Shown here: positions 45,896 to 55,267 of the stretch, one piece after another | Position numbering within the stretch: position 1 is the first letter of the stretch | How the letters are laid out: the number at the start of each line of letters is the position of its first letter | DNA from: BS750m-G69 sp964441235 | Lineage (GTDB): Bacteria; Fidelibacterota; UBA2242 | Reading direction: 5' to 3' | DNA length: 64,000 bases | NCBI GenBank assembly: GCA_964441235.1 | Contig: CAYTUQ010000003.1 | Location: 1 to 64,000, forward strand | Notes under the pieces: generated by a model | Told to the model about the DNA's origin: nothing | Seen by the model: only the letters and a program-made list of their open reading frames with translations | Database searches by the model: none | Translations under genes and position numbers: made by a program

Positions 45896-47530
45896 ATGGC
45901 AGAGAAAGCCGGGCTTGATATTGAAACACGAGAAATGATTCTGGATACTATTAGATCAGTACATAAAGAACTTCTATCTCATGATACAATCCTTGAGTTG
46001 GATGATCATGAGGAATTTCCGCTGGATATTATTAAGGAATTGCTTAGCGAGCGGGTCGGCTTACAGTTGGTTTTTATTCCCGAAGAATATGGCGGACTTG
46101 CCGGTGGAGCAGTGGATACATTTTATGTTTCAACAGAATTGGCGAAGATCTGTCTTGGCATTTCAACTGCGTTTCTGGCTGTTCATTTGGGTGTAGAGCC
46201 AATCCTGCTTTCCGGTACTGAAGAGCAGAAGAAAAAGTGGCTTGGAAAAATAGTTGATGAGAGCACTATCGTAGCTTATGCAGTGACGGAATCTGAGGCA
46301 GGCAGTAATCTTGAAGCAATTAAAACAAAGGCTGAGCCAATTAAGGACAAATCAGGGGAAATTTCTTCATATAAATTAAATGGCAGCAAACAGTTTATTT
46401 CAAATGGCGGCTATGCCGACTTTTTTTCGGTTTTGGCAAAGGCTCCTGAAGGACCAACATTTTTCATCGTAGAGGGAAATTCCGAAGGATTTATCAGAGG
46501 TGAACATGAGCATAAGCATGGAATTCGAAGTGCAAATACAGCAGCACTAACTTTTGAAAATGTTATTGTTCCAGCTGAAAATATTATTGGAGGTGTTCCC
46601 GGAAAAGGAATGAAGCAGTCAAATGAGGTTTTTGCATATACTCGCCTTATGGTTGCCGCATTTGGATTGGGAGCCGGACTTTCAGCAATGGAAAAATCTA
46701 TTAAATTTGCAAAAGAAAGAATTCAATTCGGTTCACCGCTAATTGAAAAACAGGGGTACTCTCACAAACTCATAGTTCCTCATATTGTGAGATTAGAAGC
46801 TGCGAGAGCATACATTGAGGAAATTGCCAACAGGATTGATTCAGGTGATAATGATATAATGGTAGAGGGTTCAATTGCAAAGTATTTTGCCACTGAAGTC
46901 GGGAACACTGCCGCAGAGTCCGCAATTCAAGCGCACGGTGGATATGGCTATATGCGTGAATATGAGGTAGAAAAAATAAAGAGGGATGTCAGAATCACAA
47001 CTATTTATGAGGGGACGAGTGAGATTCAGCAGAATATAATATATCTTTTTCGTTGGCGCAGTACTGTAAGAAGCAAAGGTGAATATTACAACAGTCTTGC
47101 CATAGAGATGGAAGATATTGCTGGAAAAGCAAAAAATATCAATGCAAAAATAGTCGGAGATTCTTTTAAAATTCTCAATGATTTAATAATATTTGCTTAT
47201 AAGGAGAGATTAACGCGCAAGCAACATATTCAATTTTTACTCTCCGATATTATAACCTATACCGAAGTAGCTGCCGCATTTGTTAGAAAATTAGCGAGTC
47301 TTATTGAACAGGGCAATACGGACGCTGATAAATTATCGGCAATGCTGAGGATTTTCATATCGGAAGTTGCTCAACTTGTTGTTGGTAAAGGATTAATAAT
47401 TGTTCAGGGATGTGAGACGGTTGATGAAGAAGTAAAAGGTGAATTTTATGAAAAAATAATAATTTCAAGTCTTACTAAAGCGAGTCAAAACGTAATTTTA
47501 GATATGGATAAGGTGGTTAAGACATTGTAA
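45896..47530 (+). CDS. Acyl-CoA dehydrogenase
   Basis: This 544-residue flavoenzyme oxidises acyl-CoA to enoyl-CoA, passing electrons to ETF. The ATG at 45896 has GGAGG seven bases upstream; a GTG seven codons earlier lacks support. Motifs are YAVTESEAGSN (first signature), GSKQFISNGGYADFFSV, QFGSPLIEKQG, AIQAHGGYGYMREY and IYEGTSEIQ (catalytic Glu in the YEG). A C-terminal extension of about 140 helical residues follows, as in longer FCB homologues. The substrate chain length is unknown. The etfBA genes are 6.5 kb away. Confidence 0.93.
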   Translation: MAEKAGLDIETREMILDTIRSVHKELLSHDTILELDDHEEFPLDIIKELLSERVGLQLVFIPEEYGGLAGGAVDTFYVSTELAKICLGISTAFLAVHLGVEPILLSGTEEQKKKWLGKIVDESTIVAYAVTESEAGSNLEAIKTKAEPIKDKSGEISSYKLNGSKQFISNGGYADFFSVLAKAPEGPTFFIVEGNSEGFIRGEHEHKHGIRSANTAALTFENVIVPAENIIGGVPGKGMKQSNEVFAYTRLMVAAFGLGAGLSAMEKSIKFAKERIQFGSPLIEKQGYSHKLIVPHIVRLEAARAYIEEIANRIDSGDNDIMVEGSIAKYFATEVGNTAAESAIQAHGGYGYMREYEVEKIKRDVRITTIYEGTSEIQQNIIYLFRWRSTVRSKGEYYNSLAIEMEDIAGKAKNINAKIVGDSFKILNDLIIFAYKERLTRKQHIQFLLSDIITYTEVAAAFVRKLASLIEQGNTDADKLSAMLRIFISEVAQLVVGKGLIIVQGCETVDEEVKGEFYEKIIISSLTKASQNVILDMDKVVKTL

Positions 47531-47556
47531 GGGATATTAAGGTGTAATGGAATTTC

Positions 47557-47598
47557 AAATATCAGATTTCAAATTTCAAATTTCAAATTTCAAATTGA
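47557..47598. repeat. ATTTCAA heptamer tandem repeat
   Basis: About five copies of ATTTCAA/AATTTCA lie between the acyl-CoA dehydrogenase gene and gpmI. Shorter runs are at 34130-34150. Confidence 0.75.
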
Positions 47599-47663
47599 AT
47601 ATGTAATTATGAGAATAGAAAAGGGAAATAAATTCGTACTAAGATTTTAGAAAAGAGGAAAAT

Positions 47664-49217
47664 ATGCGTCCGGTATGTATTATAATTCGTGATGGTTGGG
47701 GAATAAATGAAAATCCTGTTGGAAATGCTGTGATGGCAGCGGATACTCCCAACATTGATTCATATAAGAAAAAGTATCCATGGACTGTAATAGAGACTTC
47801 AGGTGAAGCTGTGGGTTTACCAGCAGGTTATCAGGGGTCAAGTGAGGTTGGACACCTCAATATGGGTGCTGGTCGTATCGTTATACAGGAGCTTAAAAGA
47901 ATTGATGACGGTTTGAAAAAAGGTTCGCTTTTTCAAGTTGAAAAGTGGAAAAGTCTCATGAAAAACTGGAAGATGAATAATTCATGGCTTCATCTGTTCG
48001 GCTTACTACAGGATGAGGGAGTTCACGCTCATCAGGAACATCTATTTAAGATTATGCAAAGAGCAAGGAGTGAATTTCCGGAAGGCGAAATCATCATACA
48101 TCCATTTTTAGATGGACGTGATACTCCTCCTCGAAGCACTCTTGAATATATTGCAAAATTAAATAAAGTAATGCAGAAAGTCGGCAACTGCAGGATCGGC
48201 ACCATTATGGGACGCTATTATGCTATGGATAGGTCTAAAAACTGGGATATTACGGATATTGCCTATAACTGCATAGTTTCTGGAGAAGGTCGGAAGGCAC
48301 AAAGCGCTGAAGCTGCCGTTAAAGAATCATACGAAAATGATAAAACGCCAGATAATGTAGATATGTTTGATGAATATATTCCGCCTTATTGCATTGGTGA
48401 ATATAAAGGTGTATCTGATGGAGATTGTATCCTTCATACAAATTACCGCCAGGATAGGGCAATACAGCTCACAAAGGCATTTGTTGATCCGAGTTATCCG
48501 GGAAATTTAAAGGCGAAACTGGAAGTTACTTATGTCGGTTTTACTCAGTACTATGACGAATTTGAAGATTATATGCTGGAATCAATGGGCACCAGCGGCG
48601 CAATGAATAATTTGCTGGGAGAGGTAATTTCAAAAGCAGGTTTAAAACAGTTGCGTATTGCAGAAACTCAGAAATTCAGACATGTGACAAGTTTCTTTAA
48701 TGGGAAATCAACGACACCTTTTCCCAATGAAGATCAGGTGGAAATTAGAAGCCGATTCGATCCGGCAACTTTCGCCAGCCATCCCGAAATGGAGGCATAT
48801 AATGTAACCGAGTCGCTGTTAAAACGTCTTGAAAATAATCCCTACGCCCTTATATTGATCAACTATGCAAATGGCGATATGGTTGGTCACACCGGTGATT
48901 TTAATGCGGCAAAACAAGCAGTGGAAATTGTAGATGAATGTGTAGGAAAAATAGTCAAGAGACTTCTGGAGTTAGATGCTCATATCCTTATTACAGCTGA
49001 CCATGGCAATTCAGAGCAGATGATCGATTATGAAACAGGGATGGTGAAGACAAGCCATACAACATTTCCCGTAGAATTAATATACGTTGCCCGAGATTCT
49101 TCAGGTAGAAAACTTCTTGACCGGGGAAAACTGTCTGATATTGCACCTACAGTTTTATATTTACTTGGATTAGAAATTCCGAAAGATATGACTGCCGATG
49201 TTTTGATCAAGAGTTAA
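47664..49217 (+). CDS. gpmI: 2,3-bisphosphoglycerate-independent phosphoglycerate mutase
   Basis: This 517-residue Mn-dependent enzyme interconverts 3- and 2-phosphoglycerate in glycolysis and gluconeogenesis. Signature parts are IIRDGWGINENPVGNA (metal Asp), GSSEVGHLNMGAGR (phosphorylated Ser), HPFLDGRDTPPRSTLEY, GRYYAMDRSKNWD, NYRQDRAIQLTKAF, INYANGDMVGHTGD and ITADHGNSEQM. AGAGGAAAAT precedes the ATG. The length is typical. Confidence 0.97.
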   Translation: MRPVCIIIRDGWGINENPVGNAVMAADTPNIDSYKKKYPWTVIETSGEAVGLPAGYQGSSEVGHLNMGAGRIVIQELKRIDDGLKKGSLFQVEKWKSLMKNWKMNNSWLHLFGLLQDEGVHAHQEHLFKIMQRARSEFPEGEIIIHPFLDGRDTPPRSTLEYIAKLNKVMQKVGNCRIGTIMGRYYAMDRSKNWDITDIAYNCIVSGEGRKAQSAEAAVKESYENDKTPDNVDMFDEYIPPYCIGEYKGVSDGDCILHTNYRQDRAIQLTKAFVDPSYPGNLKAKLEVTYVGFTQYYDEFEDYMLESMGTSGAMNNLLGEVISKAGLKQLRIAETQKFRHVTSFFNGKSTTPFPNEDQVEIRSRFDPATFASHPEMEAYNVTESLLKRLENNPYALILINYANGDMVGHTGDFNAAKQAVEIVDECVGKIVKRLLELDAHILITADHGNSEQMIDYETGMVKTSHTTFPVELIYVARDSSGRKLLDRGKLSDIAPTVLYLLGLEIPKDMTADVLIKS

Positions 49218-49479
49218 TCATTACAGAGCTGACAATGTTATACGCCCTTGCTCAATGCAAAATGCAAATTGTCCCAAAGGGATGCCTTCGGCAAAAAATG
49301 CAAAATGGAAGGGAAAAGAAAAAAAATTGCAGTTTGCTCCGCAGGAGTTCCTTTGGAACAATATTCATGTTTCAATGGAACAAAGTGATAAGCCAAGGAA
49401 TTGCCTTATATTACTGCTAAATTGATAGTTACAGTAAAGAAAGGTAAATAATTTTGCAATTTGCATTTTGATATTTTTG
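49218..49479. repeat. Gene-free region with two double-hairpin units
   Basis: Exact 22-bp units are at 49272-49293 (TCCC/GGGA loop AAA; TGCC/GGCA loop TTC) and 49337-49358 (CTCC/GGAG loop GCA; TTCC/GGAA loop TTT). Words such as GCAAAATGCAAA recur between them. No coding frame is credible. Confidence 0.75.
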
Positions 49480-49543
49480 CCCTGTTAGATAAGATCCTAC
49501 TTAGCTTATTTATGGGAAATACTTAGCTATCTAACAGGGTGAA
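49480..49543. mobile_element. CCCTGT inverted-repeat element, copy 2
   Basis: Arms CCCTGTTAGATA / TATCTAACAGGG (12 bp, perfect) followed by TGAA. It shares terminal sequence and size with the 59-bp insertion in the GxxExxY gene at 17645-17703. Confidence 0.65.
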
Positions 49544-49617
49544 TTTTTCATTGAGTTTTGCGACAAAACACAACAGCGTATAACAGCATGTTTGCGCCGC
49601 TTCGCTAAATGCCTTCG

Positions 49618-49761
49618 TCACTTCGCAAACACGCAAAATGATCCTAACTCCAGCCATTTAAACCAGATAGGAAGATTTTCTTTATACCATTCTAAAATTT
49701 CTCGTAAAATAATCTGCTTTTCCTTAGAAATAACATCTTCAGGAATCATGTCGAAATGCAT
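49618..49761 (-). other. Possible small gene or remnant
   Basis: A 47-residue frame (MHFDMIPEDVISKEKQIILR, then EILEWYKENLPIWFKWLE) with coding-like composition ends in a CGCAAACA-rich repeat. The WYKENLPIWFKWLE part looks like protein, but I do not recognise a family. It lacks a clear ribosome site and may be the start of a truncated gene. Confidence 0.3.
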
Positions 49762-49790
49762 CCTTATTTTATATGAGTCAAAATATTACA

Positions 49791-49905
49791 CTTTTCCCAT
49801 CCCATAAGGGATCCCTCGTATCCGAAAGGATCCCTGCGGGAGAAGTCCTATCCCAAAGGGATGCCTCCGGCACGTGACCTTTGGGAGAGGGATCCTTTCG
49901 GATAA
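49791..49905. repeat. Array of double-hairpin units
   Basis: Includes TCCC-ATAA-GGGA, TCC-GAAA-GGA, TCCC-TGC-GGGA, an exact 22-bp unit at 49851-49872 (TCCC/GGGA loop AAA; TGCC/GGCA loop TCC), a GTGACC-TTTGGGAG piece and TCC-TTTC-GGA. This is the densest array in the window, just beyond the glycosyltransferase gene. Confidence 0.75.
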
Positions 49906-49930
49906 ATCCTTTTTAAGTGTACTCATACAA

Positions 49931-51019
49931 TTATTTCCATTTATAAAATTGTAACGATCCTAACAGGCTAAATACAATAATGAATATTGGATAAGCTATC
50001 CACATTAAAGGGTAATATCTTAGGATATTTTTTTGCTTAAAAATCTTTGCCCCCCGCCAAACGGGAAGAAATTCAATAAAAAATTTGATGAGTGCTAAGA
50101 TAAAAAATATTCTCATCGTAGATGGGAAGAACAGTAATATTACTAAAAACAGGTGAAAGAGAAATATCCAGGAGGCAATCAGGAAGAATTGCAAGGTGAG
50201 ATAAAATGCTTTGCTATTACGTCGTAACTGCTGATTTAGGAATTTTTTACTGAAAGAGTCAGACTTGGTAAAAACAAAACTATCGGGATCAATATTGTAG
50301 ATGAATCTCCATTTGGTAGATGTTCTTATTAATTGAGATAAAAAGAAGTCATCTCCGGTTCCCACCTGTGAAATATTATTATATCCGCCGACTTCATAGA
50401 AAGCCCTTTTTCTGAATGCAAGATTTCTTCCGTTTGAATGGCTTGGTTTATTGAAATATGTACTTGCCGCTGCCGCACTTGCCTCGCAGAGACTATCAAA
50501 TCTCTGGAGCAGGTTAAAAAATCCTTTTCCCTTTTCCACCGGACTGTGTCCTAAAACCATTCCGACATTCTCTTCGAAACAAGACGCCATGCTTTTTATC
50601 CAATTTTGCGGTACAATACAATCAGCGTCGGTTGTAAAAATAATATCACCTTTACTATTTTGTATACCGAGGGTAAGCGCACCTTTCTTTCCTTTGAGTG
50701 AGGTTTCGTTTTTCTTATGCTTTAATACTTTCCAATTAGGGTACTTATTGGCATAGTTCATCATAATTAGATAAGTGTTATCGCTCGAATCATCGTCAAT
50801 AAGTAACACTTCGTATTTTTTTGTGGGATATTTTATTTTAGTCAAGCTATCCAGAAGGTTATTTATTACTGCTTCTTCATTACGGGCAGATATTATTATT
50901 GATACTGAAGGTTCTTTATTCGAATTATATTGGTGTAAATGTAATAATCCCCAGGTTATAATTAATATAAGAGAATAATATCCTATTCCGAGAATGATAC
51001 CAATTAGTGGAAATATCAC
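49931..51019 (-). CDS. Membrane glycosyltransferase family 2
   Basis: This 362-residue GT2 enzyme has an N-terminal membrane helix (about 5-28), a GT-A domain with SVSIIISARNEEAVI, LLIDDDSSDNT and FTTDADCIVP (DxD), GTGDDFFLSQLIR (ED-type) and QLRRNSKAF (QxxRW-like), and three C-terminal helices (about 275-360). It probably transfers a sugar onto a lipid-linked or surface glycan. The start is GTG, three bases after the stop of the upstream Wzi-like gene, so the two are co-translated. Confidence 0.9.
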   Translation of the reverse strand: MIFPLIGIILGIGYYSLILIITWGLLHLHQYNSNKEPSVSIIISARNEEAVINNLLDSLTKIKYPTKKYEVLLIDDDSSDNTYLIMMNYANKYPNWKVLKHKKNETSLKGKKGALTLGIQNSKGDIIFTTDADCIVPQNWIKSMASCFEENVGMVLGHSPVEKGKGFFNLLQRFDSLCEASAAAASTYFNKPSHSNGRNLAFRKRAFYEVGGYNNISQVGTGDDFFLSQLIRTSTKWRFIYNIDPDSFVFTKSDSFSKKFLNQQLRRNSKAFYLTLQFFLIASWIFLFHLFLVILLFFPSTMRIFFILALIKFFIEFLPVWRGAKIFKQKNILRYYPLMWIAYPIFIIVFSLLGSLQFYKWK

Positions 51020-51022
51020 AGT

Positions 51023-52723
51023 TTATATATTTATTTTTATACCAATATTTAAAAAGAAATCTTCTTCTCTTTTCCCATCGATTTTGCTTGAATAAAAGTC
51101 ACCGCTTAAAAACATAAATGTCTCATTGAAAATTTCATAAGATGCTTCAACTTTAACTCTTTGTGTTGTCTTAATTTTTCCCATAAGCCATTTAGTTGAA
51201 TGATTGTATGTCGTATCTCTTTGTAAATAGCTTGTAGTTGGATCACCACCCCAATATTTACCTGGCTCGTCTATTCCATGTTTTAAGTTGTGAAATTCTA
51301 TTGATAGGTGTGTTCTTCGTGAAAAATATGTGTCTCCTCTTAAAAACAGTAATTGAGAGTTGGGACCATAGGGAAAACCAAGGCAGAGAGCGTTATTGGT
51401 ATAGTTCGTTGTAAGCGTCTTGTGAGTGTAAGTCCAGGGTCTTGCAGCAGTGAATTCTGCTTGTATATCCACAGGAAGAGAAACTACATAAGTTGACCAC
51501 CTGATACCTCCCTGTAGAATGTGCTTGTTTGCCCACCATTTTTTACCAAGTTCTCCAAATCTTAACTCGTCTATTAAAACAGAGCCGTAAAACGTGAAGT
51601 TTTTCAAGAAAGTTGTTTTTAAATCCATAGATAGCAAAGAATTGTCTCTATCGTAAAGATTATGTCCGATTGTCCAGAAAAAATTTACCGGGATAAGATA
51701 TGATAACTCTGTGTTTCTGCTACCGTAAATAACAATGTCGGTCAACCCGATATTTGTTGTTCCTTTAAAAAGCGAAATGTCAATCCTGTGACCGGCAAAA
51801 TATTTTTGTTGGTTCCTGGTTTCCTTTAGTGCTCCTCTGACAGAAGCGCTGTCATTTAATAATGTGGCGTGAATGTATGTTAAGTTTATACCTTTAAATT
51901 TGGAGGATAGACCAATATATGAAAATGCAGGCGAATTATTTGAAAGGGTCAGATTGTTATAAAAACTATTTCCCCAGAGAACCGGCTGCCGGTAGAGTCC
52001 AATATCAAAGAATTTGTGGTGAAAGGCAATGGAGGAGTAAGTGTTGTCAAATGTGTATAAACTATCAGGTTGGTACATACCCCAGACTCCACGCTGCTCA
52101 TATAGAGTGTCAGGAAAATCAGGATTCCATGTTTTGCGAAATCTGAAAGCATTCATGTGGAAAGTGATATTTTTCCCTAAACCACCGCGTATTAATATTT
52201 TATCAAATTCTAATAGTCTATATTTGTTGTTTTTTCCTTCAAATCTTAGCTGTTCTTCTAAATCAATCCATGTGAAATTATCTTCTTCTTCAAATGTAAA
52301 CAGATGCTTTTCTTCAACACCATTGCTCTTATTGAATATATCTTTGAAACATTTTTTTAAACCGCCTTTTTGGAAAAATGGTGCTTGAATTGTTTCTCCT
52401 TCTTGCAGGTATTGATGACGATTCTCTGTTAATTCCATGCGGTAATCAGCGAGGAATTCACTAAGTAGTTTTTTTTCTATGCCGTTAAGATGGTCTATAT
52501 TTTGTTGAATTGTAATTAAAAAGGACGCTATGTCATCTCGCTTAAGAGGAAGTGCCGAATCATAATAGTGAGTTATAACGCCTCTTGTTTCCATTCTTTT
52601 AAGGAATGGATAAATGGGGTCGTTAACAGGCACATTCAGTCCACTACCCCGGAGAATCACGGATAGTAATAAAAGAAAAAGAGAGGCTTTGATTATTAAA
52701 TGGATATGTCTGTCGTTTTTCAT
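51023..52723 (-). CDS. Wzi-like capsule assembly outer-membrane protein
   Basis: This 566-residue protein has a signal peptide (about 8-28), an N-terminal domain with PVNDPIYPFLKRMETRGVI (common ahead of Wzi-type barrels) and a barrel of the capsule-assembly Wzi family: FFDIGLYRQPVLWGNSFYNN, NNSPAFSYIGLSSKFKGINL, and a C-terminal aromatic strand FFLNIGIKINI. Wzi in E. coli anchors group 1 capsule at the surface. The coupled GT2 gene supports a surface-polysaccharide role. Confidence 0.82.
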   Translation of the reverse strand: MKNDRHIHLIIKASLFLLLLSVILRGSGLNVPVNDPIYPFLKRMETRGVITHYYDSALPLKRDDIASFLITIQQNIDHLNGIEKKLLSEFLADYRMELTENRHQYLQEGETIQAPFFQKGGLKKCFKDIFNKSNGVEEKHLFTFEEEDNFTWIDLEEQLRFEGKNNKYRLLEFDKILIRGGLGKNITFHMNAFRFRKTWNPDFPDTLYEQRGVWGMYQPDSLYTFDNTYSSIAFHHKFFDIGLYRQPVLWGNSFYNNLTLSNNSPAFSYIGLSSKFKGINLTYIHATLLNDSASVRGALKETRNQQKYFAGHRIDISLFKGTTNIGLTDIVIYGSRNTELSYLIPVNFFWTIGHNLYDRDNSLLSMDLKTTFLKNFTFYGSVLIDELRFGELGKKWWANKHILQGGIRWSTYVVSLPVDIQAEFTAARPWTYTHKTLTTNYTNNALCLGFPYGPNSQLLFLRGDTYFSRRTHLSIEFHNLKHGIDEPGKYWGGDPTTSYLQRDTTYNHSTKWLMGKIKTTQRVKVEASYEIFNETFMFLSGDFYSSKIDGKREEDFFLNIGIKINI

Positions 52724-52851
52724 AACTGGTGAAATTTACGGATATTTATGAAAAGTTCCAGATTGTAGTTGTAATTACATTTGAAATGATGTAACCATAA
52801 TTATTTGGTTTTATATTTGATTTAAACTTTTACCATTTGTATCTTAGATAA

Positions 52852-54204
52852 ATGAAGTCACGACGTCTTCTTCTGATAAATCCCTGGATCGCTGATTTTG
52901 CCGCTTTTGATTTGTGGGCTAAGTCGCTTGGTTTGCTTTATGTAGGCAAATTTTTAATAGAATATGGCTATGAAATAGATTTAATTGACTTGCTGGATAG
53001 AGCAAAATGGGGTGAGAAAAAAAACAGTAATTCATCAAATGGTAAAGGGAAATACAGGAAAACTATTATCCCAAAACCGCTGTTACTTTCATCAGTTCCG
53101 AGACGATATGGAATTTACGGTGCTAGTAAAGAGCAATTTCTTGAGGAATTATCAAATACTGAAGTTCCTGATGCAATTCTTGTAACCTCTCAGATGACTT
53201 ACTGGTACCCTGGTATCAAAGAAACTGTAAAAGTGATAAGAGAAGTTTATCCTGAAAAACCGATTATACTTGGTGGAATTTATGCTACTCTCTACACTGA
53301 CCATGCTAAAAAAGAGATTTCACCTGATTACTTGATCGCAGGATATGGCGAAAAGAAAATTTTAATTCTTCTTGATTCACTTTTCAAAATAGAACGTGAT
53401 TATACTTACATTCCAGATTTTGATGACAGTGGAACTCTACCATGGGAATTGTATTCTGAATTATATTCTGTTCCTATTATGACATCGAGAGGCTGTCCTT
53501 TCAGATGTACGTATTGCGCGACGAGAATTTTAAATTCACATTTTATTCAGAGAGACCCTGAAAATGTTATTAAGGAAATCGCTAAGGTTCATGGTAGATT
53601 TGGAGTGAAGAATTTTGCTTTTTACGACGACGCTCTTTTTGCCAATAGAGACAGGCATATTATTCCAGTTTTGGAAGGTGTGATCGATTCGGGAATAAAT
53701 GTCAATTTTCATACTCCGAATGGTCTTTTTGCAAAGGAGATTGATAAATATTTAGCGGAATTGATGAAAAGAGCCGGATTTAAAACGGTAAGGTTGAGTC
53801 TTGAATCTATTGTTCCCGAATGGCAACAATCTTCATCTGGAAAAGTATCAAGGGAAAATTTTCTTACTGCTGTGAAAAATCTTGCGGCAGCAGGTTTCAA
53901 TCGCAGTGATATTGAAGTATATTTAATTATGGGACTCCCGGGACAGACTTATAATCAGGTAAAAGAAAGCATAAAATTTGTTGCTGATAAAGGAACAGTA
54001 TCACGTCTTGCATCCTTTTCGCCTATTCCAGGAACAATTGAATGGGAACGTGCAAAGGAGATGGGATATGTTTATGATGATATGGACCCGATTTTGACTA
54101 ACAATACACTATATCCGTGCAGGAGTAGGAATTTCCCTGTTGAAAAGTTCGTTGAGCTTCGGCAGCTTTCTAATAGATTGAATGAAAACGTGAAGCGTGA
54201 ATAG
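52852..54204 (+). CDS. B12-binding-domain radical SAM protein
   Basis: This 450-residue protein has an N-terminal Rossmann B12-binding-like domain (about 1-170; LLLINPWIADF, PIILGGIYATL) and a radical SAM domain starting MTSRGCPFRCTYCATR (CxxxCxxC, about 213-222), with LSLESI and YLIMGLPGQT. The classical DxHxxG cobalamin motif is not clearly present, so cobalamin binding is uncertain. The substrate is unknown. The next gene on the strand is DUF4416, a frequent companion in my recollection. No Shine-Dalgarno is visible. Confidence 0.85.
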   Translation: MKSRRLLLINPWIADFAAFDLWAKSLGLLYVGKFLIEYGYEIDLIDLLDRAKWGEKKNSNSSNGKGKYRKTIIPKPLLLSSVPRRYGIYGASKEQFLEELSNTEVPDAILVTSQMTYWYPGIKETVKVIREVYPEKPIILGGIYATLYTDHAKKEISPDYLIAGYGEKKILILLDSLFKIERDYTYIPDFDDSGTLPWELYSELYSVPIMTSRGCPFRCTYCATRILNSHFIQRDPENVIKEIAKVHGRFGVKNFAFYDDALFANRDRHIIPVLEGVIDSGINVNFHTPNGLFAKEIDKYLAELMKRAGFKTVRLSLESIVPEWQQSSSGKVSRENFLTAVKNLAAAGFNRSDIEVYLIMGLPGQTYNQVKESIKFVADKGTVSRLASFSPIPGTIEWERAKEMGYVYDDMDPILTNNTLYPCRSRNFPVEKFVELRQLSNRLNENVKRE

Positions 54205-54205
54205 T

Positions 54206-54271
54206 GCTCCGCAGGTCACATCCCAAAGGGATCTCTTCGAGATAGGACTCCTTTGGAGAGTCTCTTTGAGA
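54206..54271. repeat. Double-hairpin array
   Basis: Starts CTCC-GCA-GG-TCACA, then an exact 22-bp unit at 54221-54242 (TCCC/GGGA loop AAA; TCTC/GAGA loop TTC), then CTCC-TTT-GGAG and TCTC-TTT-GAGA. It lies between the radical SAM and DUF4416 genes. Confidence 0.8.
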
Positions 54272-54348
54272 AAACATGAATAGTGAAACGTGAAGATTAA
54301 AATGTGAGACGTGAAACAAAACGAATTATAAATTAATAGAGGCTGACA

Positions 54349-54888
54349 ATGGGAGAAATTAAACCTTCACCAAAAGCACATCTTTTTTTTGCATTGATGT
54401 TTACTTCTGAAGGTCATTATAGACAGGTAATTGAAATGCTTAAAGAAAGATTTGGAGAAATAATGGGTTCTGGACCAATTTATAAAGTATCGGATTTTAC
54501 CGACTATTATGAAAAAGAATTTGGACTGGAATTGCAAAAGCAGATGTTTGTCTTTAGCGAACCTCAGATTCTTGAGAATTTTCACTATTTGAAAGTTTTT
54601 ACAAACAGTCTGGAAATTTCTACAGGAGGTAAGTGTAACAAGTTTCGGTCGGTGAATATTGATCCTGGATATTTGGAACTGTCAAAATTGGTTCTCTATT
54701 CAACTAAGAATTTTTCACACAGGGTACATGTTGGCAAGGGTATTTTTGCTGAGGTTACCCTTATTTTTGAGCATGGAAAATTTAAGTTTTTGCCCTGGAC
54801 GTACCCTGATTATTCTTGGGAGAAGAATATAGAGTTTCTGCTTAATATGCGTTCGGAAATAGTTAAATTTGCCCGCATAGCACACTAA
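54349..54888 (+). CDS. DUF4416 family protein
   Basis: This 179-residue protein matches DUF4416: KPSPKAHLFFALMFT-type opening (PSPKAHLFFALMFT), YYEKEFGLELQKQMFVF, NIDPGYLELSKLVLYSTKNF, HRVHVGKGIFAEVTLIFEHG and PWTYPDYSW. The function is unknown. AGAGG precedes the ATG. It is downstream of the radical SAM gene, separated by a repeat array. Confidence 0.88.
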   Translation: MGEIKPSPKAHLFFALMFTSEGHYRQVIEMLKERFGEIMGSGPIYKVSDFTDYYEKEFGLELQKQMFVFSEPQILENFHYLKVFTNSLEISTGGKCNKFRSVNIDPGYLELSKLVLYSTKNFSHRVHVGKGIFAEVTLIFEHGKFKFLPWTYPDYSWEKNIEFLLNMRSEIVKFARIAH

Positions 54889-54910
54889 AATTTATATCAA
54901 CCGAAAAGTT

Positions 54911-54954
54911 CGCCTGCCTGCCATCCGGCAGTTGCCGGAAGGGACAGGCAGGCG
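54911..54954. repeat. GC-rich palindrome
   Basis: Arms CGCCTGCCTG/CAGGCAGGCG with an inner CCGGCA/TGCCGG stem, strikingly GC-rich for this window. No T tract follows. Confidence 0.75.
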
Positions 54955-55267
54955 GGGAGCCCCGGAAGGAGAATAATGGAACTTTCAACTCCAGTGGGAA
55001 TATATGATCTCCAATTAGTTAACTCCTTTCTGTCGAAAGGGGAATAGACTATTCTAAACGATTAAAACAAAATGGAAATTCAATATGTATTTCATCTGCA
55101 ATGAAAGATGTTTATCTACCATCAGCTGAGATATTACCAAAATAATAGAAATACATTTAATTAGGTCAGTGAAATTAGTGAAAATATTTTTATTTTACCT
55201 CAAAAAATTGGTTTCTCTTTTTGTAATAAGTAATTAAGTTTACTGGTTTAGCAAAAGGGATATTGAA
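54955..55267. other. Intergenic stretch with a possible short remnant
   Basis: AAGGAG precedes an ATG at 54976 opening a 23-codon frame (MELSTPVGIYDLQLVNSFLS...). A second short stretch near 55050-55147 (RLKQNGNSICISSAMKDVYL) also looks protein-like but is in another frame. It may be gene debris; no family was recognised. Confidence 0.3.
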